Shown here: piece by piece, positions 55,501 through 64,000 of the stretch
How the letters are laid out: each line of letters begins with the position of its first letter
Position numbering within the stretch: the first letter of the stretch is position 1
Source of the DNA: Halichondria panicea
Lineage: Eukaryota; Porifera; Demospongiae; Suberitida; Halichondriidae
Direction of reading: 5' to 3'
NCBI RefSeq assembly: GCF_963675165.1
Contig: NC_087377.1
Coordinates: forward strand, 6,217,122 to 6,281,121
Length of the DNA: 64,000 nt
The notes under the pieces: generated by a model
The model's input: the letters and a program-made list of their open reading frames with translations, nothing else
Database searches by the model: none
Told to the model about the DNA's origin: nothing
Position numbers and translations under genes: made by a program

Positions 55501-57456
55501 GGTCAGAGCTTCGATCAACCACAAATATTATTTTTGTCTCCCCCGAAAATTACCCGCTACAGTAGAACCTCGATTATCCGGCCCTCCATTATCCGGAACC
55601 TCGATTATCCGGCTTGGCAGTTTTCTTTTTATCAGATTAGAAAATGGGCGTGACCCTCAAATGCTCTCAAATGCGCATGCGCGGTGCAGCTGTTACCATG
55701 GAGACATGCCAGCTTATCTTCTGCGCATGCGCAGACCACCATGCGGCACTGCTGTTTATCAATAAAGTGGGTGGATCAAGGCGTGGTTTATCTATTCGAT
55801 TATCTGGCATATTCACTTATCCGGCCTGCTTCAGGAACCAAGGTGTCCGGATAATCGAGGTTCTACTGTATACGGTAATTGGATTCAGAGCATCAGGATT
55901 TTGCTAATTATAGTGGACTGTATGTATAATATAGATAACTAAGAAAATTATTATACTGTTAGTTGAACTCTAGCTTGGTTTAACCTATAAAGCTCTACAA
56001 TAGAAAACTTCCACCATAATTTATGAAAACAACTCGCTCTATACGGTACGGTACCTTGATCTTACTAATTATTCCCAGTGCATTTATCGCCTTAGGGCGT
56101 ATCTGAGGCTGCATGAGCTGATAAAATTAATGCCATACCGATACACTGTCATACAGATGTAAACGAGTGCAAAGAGTCACCTTGTGACCCTGATAATGGA
56201 GTATGCACCGATAACCTAGGCAGCTTCAGTTGCAGTTGTGGCAAAGGGTTTACTGAAAATGGAATACAGTGCCAAGGTCAGTGTATGTAGTAAAAATTGA
56301 CCGATGTCTACATCTAAATACAAATAGATATGAATGAATGTGTTGAAGCTGCACTAGGAGGCTCCGATTTGTGTGAAACTGATACGACCATGAGGTACTG
56401 CATCAACACAGTGGGAGGATACATGTGTATATGCCCCGATGGTGTAGAGCAAAGGGGGGACACTTGTGTCAACCTAGGTATGGACAAACTGATCATGATT
56501 CTGCAATTCAATATCTTCATGCATGTAATTTATCGGTAGATCTAGAGCCTAAAGCACCGCCCGGATACGAGGAGTACATCATTGCCATAAAACTTGATGA
56601 ATATTCTCTATTTAGGGTAGGTTTATTATATAGCTGGCAGCTTAAAGTCAAAGTTGTATGTCTGTGTTTTTTAGTTTACAGTAACAATTGAGGATGCATT
56701 CAGAACATTAACTGCTCAAGCAATCAACAAGTACTGTGAATCAAATGTTTGCATATTCAGTAAAAACGACCGTGCCAAGTATGTGAAATAATTATGTATA
56801 GTGGTGTGCATAATTATTGTTTCTGTATTAATTATTATAGGCGGCAAGTGGAACTAGTCACAGAAGATGCTGTCTTCATCACAGATATAGCCACAAATGA
56901 TGATGGTCAAGTGACGTTCTACGTTTACGTTGAAACTGAAAATGGCATACTTTCTGGAATCACACTTCTCAATGCCATCAATGTAAGTTCTTCATACCTA
57001 TGGTTGGAATGAGAAGTTTGTGCGATTTTTAGCTTGTACACAAAGAAATTGGTTAATAATTGTCAGGTCACACTGATCCCTTGCATACTTTACTTAATTT
57101 GCAGAACTTTAGAAACGAGTATGCTGATGGAGGATTTTCACTTTCAGCCAACTTGTTAGTACATGTACCAACCGTCCCTCCATCAATAACTATTCCAACA
57201 TTGTCTGCGGAGCAGAGAGTAATAATAGCTGTGGTGGTTAGTATTTTTGTCGCAATTATCGGAGTTGCAGTAGTTATCGTCATCGTCTGGTGGTAAGTGT
57301 TAGTGATCAATAATTATAGCACCTGATGATCTAATTTTGCACAGCTTTGTGATATCCAAGAAGAAAAAGTCAGCAGTTTTGGTGGAAGAAGAAGAACTAC
57401 GAAAGTTTCCGCTAAAAAGTAACAAGATTCAACCTGACACTAGCACAAGCTTTTAA
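46558..57456 (+). CDS. Gene D: NIDO-AMOP-VWD-EGF type I membrane protein
   Basis: Twenty exons: 46558-46702, 48809-48972, 49116-49433, 49500-50062, 50115-50317, 50376-50578, 51158-51509, 51980-52225, 52280-52648, 52726-52881, 52936-53055, 53114-53236, 53334-53459, 56157-56276, 56328-56477, 56540-56616, 56675-56778, 56841-56982, 57105-57292, 57345-57456. Phases all agree; total 3981 nt, 1326 residues. Order: signal peptide; SGSGSG linker; NIDO about 75-240 (VCSNGVISFGR, VVAVFWNDHDN); AMOP about 340-460 (PCPCSFWQAIF, REYCCFDGDIC); VWD about 465-660 (CWGDPHITNLDGG, GLSGNFNGDATDD, then a spliced W before IIEQEDSLFTY); a beta-rich segment; six Cys-rich EGF-like modules about 855-1119, several with calcium-binding DIDEC/DVDEC starts; a juxtamembrane, possibly SEA-like region; a membrane helix about 1262-1290; a 36-residue tail starting KKKK. 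NIDO-AMOP-VWD is the MUC4/SUSD2/Mesh layout of adhesion proteins. Inferred role: adhesion or recognition at the cell surface. Confidence 0.9.
46845..47145. mobile_element. MITE with CAGGGGC ends and 5-base duplication
   Basis: 301 bases in the first intron of gene D, ends CAGGGGCAGATCCAGGACTT and CCCCTGGATCCGCTCCTG, with G-tracts near both ends. Flanked by CATGC at 46840-46844 and 47146-47150; the right side is a CATG repeat, so the duplication is less certain than in its relatives. Confidence 0.78.
48180..48645 (+). repeat. R2 repeat, copy 4
   Basis: In the first intron of gene D. Shares TTTTGTGGCTTATATACCAGGA, GAAGAGCTAGCGCTTTAGTG and the end GCTACGCCTCGAGGCATAAT with the other R2 copies. 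Similarity to the 36.3-kb region begins further upstream, at about 47990. Confidence 0.82.
53509..54481. mobile_element. Large MITE with CAGTAGACTCTCG ends, carrying R1
   Basis: Ends CAGTAGACTCTCGTTAATCTGGCC and GCCGGAATAGCGAGAGTCTACTG enclose 973 bases in the intron of gene D between exons 13 and 14. The interior includes the R1 copy 53812-54250. Related pieces are at about 58770-58993 and 63200-63528 (GGAATAGC-AGAGTCT-CTG ends, and ACCACACCCAAAACGTTATA inside). Confidence 0.75.
53812..54250 (-). repeat. R1 repeat, copy 4
   Basis: Reverse-oriented R1 beginning ATTATGCCTCGGTGCGCATG and extending to TCTTTGAGTTTCCCTGTGATTC, the same full-length extent as 16785-17192. It sits within the CAGTAGACTCTCG element. 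Confidence 0.8.
55359..55877. mobile_element. MITE with TACCGTA termini, split by a pogo-like MITE
   Basis: Left end TACCGTATAGCCGGTAATTT at 55359; the right end is cut after CGAAAATTACCCGC at 55557 and resumes as TACGGTA at 55871-55877. Removing 55560-55868 and one TA restores an ordinary right terminus. Interior words match 25957-26161 and 62858-63068. Confidence 0.88.
55560..55868. mobile_element. Pogo/Tigger-like MITE nested in another MITE
   Basis: 309 bases, left end CAGTAGAACCTCGATTATCC, right end GGATAATCGAGGTTCTACTG, flanked by TA at 55558-55559 and 55869-55870. TA duplication and this terminal sequence fit the pogo/Tigger branch of mariner transposons. The interior repeats ATTATCCGG-type words. 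Confidence 0.9.
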
Positions 57457-58769
57457 CCGAGCTATAATTATTATCGTGTTTAGAAAAGTGTAGCAAATAA
57501 TAATTTACGTTGTATTATTATAGAGTTCTATAAATTCCCAAATTCTTGATATACATGGTTTGTAACAGACTAACGTACAGCAGATTAAGTTGTGTTCTCA
57601 CTTATTGCACAAAATGTATAATAACTATTTTCTATGATACCTATGCAGCAAAGTTTTATAAGTATGGAAAGTTGGCTGATTTTATAATTATAGTCACTAC
57701 GGTTCGATTGTGAATGATACTTGGTCTCCAGCTCCAATATTATATCAAACAATTGGATTGGATTAGCACCTACACAAAATTAATTAGTGAATTTTATACT
57801 ACAGAAAAAAAACTTACAGGTAAAGCTCCGTTGATTGTCAAGCGAACAAGTACTGCTGGTCACCCTGTTGCTAGGGGTGGGCCCGATAATGGCAATATCG
57901 ATGGTAACGTTCTGTCCAGACACAGCAACTTCATTTATTAGGTGAATTGAGCATTGGCGACTTGTCTCTGTATGTACGTATTGAGAAACAATAAGAATAT
58001 GGTGTACCGTACGTATACAAGCAGTCATACGTACCTGATCGTACTCTTCTTGCAACAACTGCATTTAAACCACCACTACTTACAGATATGGTGACTGTAC
58101 GGGGGCGAATTCCAGCTAAACCACTGAATATGGCGACCCCAGGAATACCTACAAGAATTATAGAGATGCTGAAATAATCTAGTTTGTTGGTTGCCGTCTA
58201 GTACCGCTGACTGAACACTCGGCTGAGTCAAGTGGAGCGTTGGCAGTGAATTCAATTCCAACACGATTGCCAACAACGTCGGGGGTGTCTCCAGTAAATT
58301 GCACAATTATTTCTGTTACTGCATACGCAACATTTTTAGTTTAGTTAACACACAAATTAATTTCACTTATAGTCACAACAAGGATCAGAACCATCCAATG
58401 TTCCATTGTCTAAGCATCTTCACACAACAGTATTGGAGAGTACATAACCAGGATTGCAGCTATAGAGAGCAACTGCCCCAGGCTGCATATCGCCAGTGTC
58501 AACAACTCCATTCATAATAAATAGCAATGGACAATTTCTACCTGAAATTTGAACACGAATATATAACGGAGTTTAAAGATAATTATAATCACCCTCGATC
58601 CAGACGATAGCATAGGATGAATTTTCTTGGATATTCACTCTGTAATCTGGGGACTTCAGATATAAGTACACGTACTTCCCGTCTTGGATTCACCAGGTTA
58701 TCATCATCAGGAACAGTGATGTTTTTGTAAAAGAGTTGTTGAGTGTGTCCTCCAATAATTAGTTTCAGA

Positions 58770-58993
58770 GAGCAAAACCACACCCAAAACGTTATATCCC
58801 GCCGTAATAAAATTAATGTAAAATTACATAGACTGGCCAGTATACGGAAAAGCGAGTGGCCGCATTTCAGGGCGAGTTTTGTGCAGTAAACATCTAGCTG
58901 CTAGCAATCAGTGCCAAACTATATGGCCAATATAATTATAGAGGTGCATGGCCGTACTTGAGAGCCGGAATAGCAAGAGTCTGCTGTTTTAGC
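58770..58993. mobile_element. Partial copy of the CAGTAGACTCTCG element
   Basis: Shares ACCACACCCAAAACGTTATA, GCGAGTTTTGTGCAGTAAAC and the terminal GAGCCGGAATAGCAAGAGTCT with 53509-54481. The left terminus is lost. It lies between exons of the Calx-beta-like pseudogene. Confidence 0.65.
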
Positions 58994-59134
58994 TCTGCAC
59001 TAGAACGCTAGCTGCATAAGTGAGAAAATTAAAAGTTGCAAACCATAATTACGGACTTGGCATCTTTTTTACATGGTTGACGACTTCCTACATGCAAATT
59101 TAGTTTTTTAAAAATTATGTGCACAGAGTATTCA

Positions 59135-59585
59135 TTATGCCTCGTTGTGCATGCACGGTAGTGTGTTTGTGTATCTGTGTAGACTGCTACAGCTGCTCAA
59201 GGATCAATCAAGTGCAAGTAAGAGTTTATATAGGCTTCTAGTCATGTTTTCTTGGATTTTGATTCATAGATTTTCAAAATAATGCTTCGTTCTCGAGTTA
59301 TGCCTAGTTTTGCTTACTTGGAATGCTATTGCAGCCTTTTCACGTAAGCAAAACTTGCTTACCTGGTGTTGCTACTCTACTGTAGTATAATTATTAGCTC
59401 TGAACTATAACGCTAGCTATTGGTAGCTGCAAGATTGAGAAGAGAGCTGCATGCAAGGCTCTGCTGATGCCATTACTGATTTTAGAGGGACTAGAACTTC
59501 TGGCATCGATCGTTTTAACAACAATCGTAGTCGATCGTGGGTACTCTTTGAGTTTCCCTGTGATTCTGAATTCTGCCTGCATGCA
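59135..59585 (-). repeat. R1 repeat, copy 5
   Basis: Reverse-oriented R1 from ATTATGCCTCGTTGTGCATG to TTGAGTTTCCCTGTGATTCTG. Its similarity to the 54-kb copy continues on the far side of the palindrome 59618-59846 (GTAGCTTTATGTTATGTAGC). Confidence 0.8.
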
Positions 59586-59617
59586 GCAAAATAAAAAAAT
59601 GTTCGTCATGACTGTGT

Positions 59618-59846
59618 ATCAGATGTATGCAGAGAATAACGTGACTTCCTGTATCTGTCACAAGCTTGGAATTTGCACACTGACCAATCCAAGCGTGGGT
59701 GATGTAATCTATCAACCCATCCAAGTGTGGGTGATGTAATCTACTTTCTTGATAGATTACATCACCCACACTTGGATTAGTCAGTGTGCAATATCAAAGC
59801 TTGTGACAGATACAGGAAGTCACGTTACTCTCCGCATACATCTGAT
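59618..59846. repeat. Large near-perfect palindrome (98-base arms)
   Basis: Left arm 59618-59715 and right arm 59749-59846 are inverted copies with only a handful of mismatches; the 33-base spacer carries a third copy of CCAAGTGTGGGTGATGTAAT. The related repeat at about 54290 lacks this block, so it was inserted or generated here. Confidence 0.9.
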
Positions 59847-61400
59847 GTACAGTATGCCTACGGTTCGATACTCTTGGTATAGCTATAGTAGCTTTATGTT
59901 ATGTAGCTTTGGCACCTCCACCAAGGTATATATATCAGCATCCGCGGTACTTTCTTTTTAATAGTTGGAAGTGCTAGTACTGCATGTCGTTTAATTCATT
60001 GCCTGCTGCACTGGTATTTAGCATCTGTGGTGCTTTGATTTTGTTTGATTGGATAGAATAATTCACATACAATCGTGGGCAGATAGCTACGCTCAGGGGA
60101 GAATGTACAGACCTTTGATGTGAAGCCAAACTGTGAATTGAACAACTCCAGGACCACGATTCTCAGTACGAGCACAAACTTCAAAGGATGCTCCTTCTAC
60201 AACACTGTAAGGACCCTCTTCTAAGTAAGCATAAACCATTGGCTTATATCTGCGGATGAAAATAATCCAAAACTGAACAGACAGTTATTTTGCAACGTAC
60301 ATTCGTCATCTTGCACCCACACGACAGAATGAGAGTAATAGTCAGGTACCATCACTCTGTAGTCTGCAGATTTGAGTACAAACTTCTCCATGGATTCACT
60401 AGCTTGTCATCTGGTATGGTGACCGTCTTGTACTGTCTCTGTTCAGCATGTCCTTCAACAGTGAATGTGAGACTGTACCAAATGTCCAATTCTGTGCAAT
60501 TTCACATATAATTAATTCACACTCAAAATTAAATTATATATCTACACGTAGCAATAAAGTGCATACTTTCAATATGAATCCACACAGTGAATGTCAACTT
60601 TTCAGGACGATTGACAGCAACGACACATGCTTCAAAACAACTTCCTTCTACTGCACTGTAGTGATAATCTTCCAGGTGAGTGTTTCATAATCTAAAATAA
60701 TTACAAAATGAATCGTGAGTGACAGATCATAATTATACGTATGTATTATAATAACCTTCATTATCCTCTACCCAAATGATTGCATGGGTGTAATTTTCAG
60801 GTATAACACTCTGTAGTCATTTGACTTTAGTTTCTCATACACTGATCTCCATGGATTAACAAGATCATCGTCGGGAATGGTGATGGTTTTGTACTGTCTC
60901 TGTATGCCATTAGCTTTCAAGTATGAATGTCAGTTTGCACCAAACGTCTAGTTCTGTACCAAATTTAACAAAATTAATTATTACTTAATTAGTCAGGTTT
61001 TGATATTATACCTTTTATGTGAATCCAGAAATCAAACGTCAACTCTTCGGGGCTGTGATTGATAGCAACAACACAAACCTCAAAACGTCCTCCTTCTACA
61101 ACACTATATAGTGGTAATCTTCCAGGTGCACATAAGCCAATGGCTCAATTGCTGTTAACAATACAATCATCATTATTATGTTGAAACTAGAAAGTCTGTA
61201 CCTTCATTATCCTCAATCCACACCACTGCATGAGTGTAATTCTCAGGTACAGCCACTCTGTAGTCGGCAGACTTTAGCTTCAAGTACACTGATCTCCATG
61301 GGATTAACAAGATCATCGTCGGGAATGGTGATGTTCTTGTAAATATTGAATTCAGTGTTACCAAGGAGCATGAATGTTAGCTCACACCAGAGATCAAGTT

Positions 61401-62857
61401 CTACGAGAAAAAAAATGCATCTTTCCACTTGTAATAGCAATGACTATTCAGTCTATTAAGTTATCAATAGTATTATTATAATGAAAGTTTTGATGAGCAA
61501 ATAATAATTATTATTAGTATGAAGCTCAGTGGGGGTGGGTGAACGCTTCATGCCTGCATGCTACTGGTACAGAAAACCTATAAGTATGCATGCATCTATA
61601 GAACTAGATAGCACTATTTACGTGGCGATAAACACTTATAATTATGCATTAATGTGCAGCATAATCATGGGCTGTTACAGTACCATTGCAGTTGCCAATA
61701 CAAAGTCATTAAAAAAAGCTGGGGGTAGGTATAAAGGCACAAAAGAATGTGTTTTAGACTTATGCCAATTCGCCACGTAATTCACATTTTGGATACGATA
61801 CGAATGATAATTATTTATGTTATGCAGTATTTACCACATGCAGTGGATTCTTGTAATTCCGGCTCTTTGGTTTCACTTTGTGTAGTCACCTCGATATAAC
61901 AGCTGTTTCGTTTGGCACGAGTTAATTCCTAGCTAAAAAAATCGCCCTCAAATACACCCACCTTGCACACAATACAGACGGATAGGTGTATATATAGAGT
62001 TTGGCAAAAATCACTTAAATAAAGAGCATGTGATGCTTCATTTACTATTCTCGGGACAGAAACGCTATAAACTCGACATTGTTGACTTCGCTTGACAGAT
62101 TGTTACCGTATATATCGGACACTTCTAATTACCCCGGACACTCTTTTGGGCAAATTTTCGTTGTTCTAATACAACGGACACTCCAGTGCTTTAATATTAC
62201 GGACAATATAATTATACCTTAAAAAGTTGAGTTACATTCATAGACGGCAAGTAAGACTTAGAAGATAGCTTTAGCTAGTTTTAGATATAGCTAGTGCAAC
62301 TATTCAGTCGCACACTGTTCTATTAAACATAGTTAGCTCGCATGCAGCTGCTTGCTTGTTCTAATTATTCCAGACACTTCGCATTCTCTATAAAAATCTG
62401 TTCCAATTATACCCGGACAATTTCCAAAATAATTATTTTTGCTGTCCGATAAAAGATATGCTGTAGGTGTTACACTCTTCTTAGACTTAGTCCTCTGTGT
62501 GTTGTGTTGTTAGGTCTAGTTTTAGTAATAGGAGCTCTAACTCTCTCAACAACATCTGTAAAGGCAAAGTTGATTCAGCAAATATGCTAGGCATTCGGTT
62601 GTCGGACCTCCTACGATTAGAAATCAATAGTATAATTGTGTAATAAGGGATTAATAGCACCGATATTGTACTCTTAACCTTAATTACTACAATTATTATA
62701 TATACACGTACGTATGACTGTAATTGTACAGGCCTCGAATAAAAGCCATTAACTAGCAAATTTAAAGCACTATACGGTAGTTAATTGAGTAAAATAGAAG
62801 CTACATAAGTACGAAAGGCATATAATTATTGTACTCTTACCCTCACTACATTATTAT
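61401..62857. other. No gene recognised; degraded repeats
   Basis: Open frames are short and featureless. 62105-62455 contains repeated words CGGACACTTCTAATTA, ACGGACACTCC, CCCGGACAATTTCC, in both orientations, that look like a decayed fold-back element. Confidence 0.4.
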
Positions 62858-63068
62858 TACCGTATAGCGGGTAATTTTCGGGGGACAAAATATTCGTGGT
62901 TCAGCAATATTGAGACATTTCGTGGATAATATTTTCGTGGTTGCTGCTTGGATTGTAGGTAAAGGTAGGCAAGGTCGCTTCATTCATGGGTAAAATATTC
63001 GTGGTCACACCTCCAACCACGAAAACCACGAATATTTTAACCCCACGAAAATTACCAGCTATACGGTA
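62858..63068. mobile_element. MITE with TACCGTA termini, best copy of its family
   Basis: 211 bases with ends TACCGTATAGCGGGTAATTTTCG and CGAAAATTACCAGCTATACGGTA. Interior: ATATTCGTGG / CCACGAATAT, GGTAGGCAAGGTCGCTTCAT. The most intact member; relatives are at 25957-26161 and 55359-55877. Confidence 0.88.
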
Positions 63069-63199
63069 TTATACATATAATACGTATAGCTAGAAATTTC
63101 TGCAGCCCAAACATTCTGGGAATAGCTGTAAAATTTTTGACAGCCCATTCAGTGGACTCCTGTGTCTTTTTGGGAACAATAGTGTAACAAGCTGTTCTT

Positions 63200-63528
63200 T
63201 GCTCTTGCTTTGTTTAAAAACGACCTTACCTCGAATCTAATTTGCGGTTCTTTTAATTGTCTCGAGGATAATTATAATGAATAATTTGATCTGCTCTCTA
63301 TATACGTGTAATCTGCCAAACCACACCCAAAACATCCGGCTGTAATGAAAACCTAGTTTGGGGTATATACATGTAGCCAGCATTGGCCAGTGTACGGTAT
63401 AGCGAGTGGCCGTACTTCGGGGTGAGTTATGTGCAGTAAACATCTAGCTATAGCAATCCATGCCAAACCAAATGGCCGATATATCGAGGTGGCTGTACTT
63501 TAGAGGGCCGGAATAGCGAGAGTCTACT
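63200..63528. mobile_element. Partial copy of the CAGTAGACTCTCG element
   Basis: Begins in AAAAACGACCTTACCTCGAATCTAATTTGCGG (as at 53610) and ends GGCCGGAATAGCGAGAGTCTACTG. The left terminus is missing. Confidence 0.7.
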
Positions 63529-63699
63529 GTACCGCATTTGTTTTAAGTTGAATAATTCGCCCATAATATTATAGTACTGCTTTTCGTACATATTTCTGGG
63601 GGTGCTATATTTAGGCCATACCAAATTGATCTTATGTACGTTTCACGGACATTATTTTAATAGACCAAGGGAGGCAGGCCAAAAAAGTTATCATAAACA

Positions 63700-63920
63700 C
63701 ACCACTTGTTACTACGTCCTAAATAGAGGTCAAACCATAGCCTCGATTCCACTCCAGGCCACTAGAAATGTACGCGGCCTGTAATCGAGGATAGTAGAGT
63801 ATCAGTAACCTGTGACCGGCCCTCTAAATATGCGACACCAGGGCTTCAACATAATTTTTCAGCCTCTAAAAGAACCGACCCTCTAGCTGGCTTCGTAATA
63901 ATTTTTTAAGTGTGTCGAAA
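63700..63920. mobile_element. Partial copy of the 24647-25003 MITE
   Basis: Shares CCTAAATAGAGGTCAAACCATAGCCTCGATT-type sequence and ACCGACCCTCTA / CTCTAAATATGCGACACCAG with 24647-25003. The TACCGTA termini were not found, so it is truncated or decayed. Confidence 0.7.
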
Positions 63921-64000
63921 ATTAAGTTATGTCAATATTAATTGAGCTGCAGTATTTTTTCTTATCTGGCACAACCTAGCGTACCTAGACATAGATTTTA

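Larger units (their letters stand above)
57828..61400 (-). pseudogene. Broken extracellular protein gene: Calx-beta-like repeats and sushi domain
   Basis: Minus-strand exons recur in pairs. Exon type a encodes an LDxWC/LTF start, then NITIPDDDLVNP, KLKSADYRV, VPENYTHAVVWIEDNE; copies at about 61400-61206, 60965-60757, 60485-60300 and 58790-58595. Exon type b encodes a VVEGASFEVCAR / GVVQFTVWLHI type; copies at about 61150-61015, 60690-60565 and 60250-60110. The pattern is that of Calx-beta-like extracellular modules. To the left is a sushi-like exon (about 58545-58375: MNGVVDTGDMQPGA, YSCNPGYVL) with an in-frame TGA, then exons reading FTGDTPDVVGNRVGIEF, PGVAIFSGLAGIRPRTVTIS and SGQNVTIDIAIIGPT. 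Type a copies carry different frame-breaking indels after LVNP, and one b copy has a TA insertion. Some exons remain open, so partial function or assembly error cannot be excluded. Confidence 0.65.

Noticed and set aside
55439-55907. Overlapping open frames of 87-108 codons in the 55-kb intron
   Set aside because: They lie entirely inside two nested MITEs.

Overview
This is eukaryotic, animal DNA: AT-rich, with GT-AG introns often under 150 bases, dense short DNA transposons, and genes of animal-specific domain families (CABIT+SAM adaptors and a NIDO-AMOP-VWD-EGF surface protein). Very short introns, this gene content and the density of fold-back repeats suggest a non-bilaterian animal, most likely a demosponge. 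That placement is an inference; no species could be fixed. There is no CRISPR array, rRNA, credible tRNA or bacterial operon.

Layout. 1-16 kb is a transposon graveyard: an inverted dispersed repeat pair (618-1126 and 14452-15052), a decayed Mutator-like element with a FLYWCH-type finger (about 4650-6590), and a Ty3/Gypsy-type retrotransposon (9492-13618, minus) with short LTRs, a 5-base target duplication and a second transposon nested in its 3' LTR. 16.4-31 kb is gene A (minus, 14 exons), a GAREM-like protein with a CABIT domain, coiled coil and C-terminal SAM; its 7.3-kb intron is packed with repeats. 31-37.5 kb is mostly repeats. 37.5-40.8 kb is gene C (plus), a single-exon CABIT protein of about 1085 residues without SAM. 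It meets gene B tail to tail. Gene B (minus, 46002-40986) is a second CABIT+SAM protein whose CABIT domain lies in one large exon. Gene D (plus, 46558-57456, 20 exons) starts head to head with B and encodes a type I membrane protein: signal peptide, NIDO, AMOP, VWD, six EGF-like modules, a juxtamembrane region, one membrane helix and a short basic/acidic tail. 57.8-61.4 kb (minus) holds a broken paralogue of another extracellular protein (sushi plus repeated Calx-beta-like exon pairs) with frameshifts and a stop. 61.4-64 kb is repeat-rich and without a recognisable gene.

How the genes may work together. CABIT/SAM proteins of the GAREM and THEMIS families are cytoplasmic adaptors downstream of tyrosine kinases and immune-type receptors. 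Three of them lie within 30 kb, one sharing a probable bidirectional promoter with a modular cell-surface protein. A linked surface-receptor/adaptor locus is possible but unproven. Exon models for A and D were built by hand from splice signals; their lengths sum to whole codons (2004 and 3981 nt). The first junction of B is not settled.
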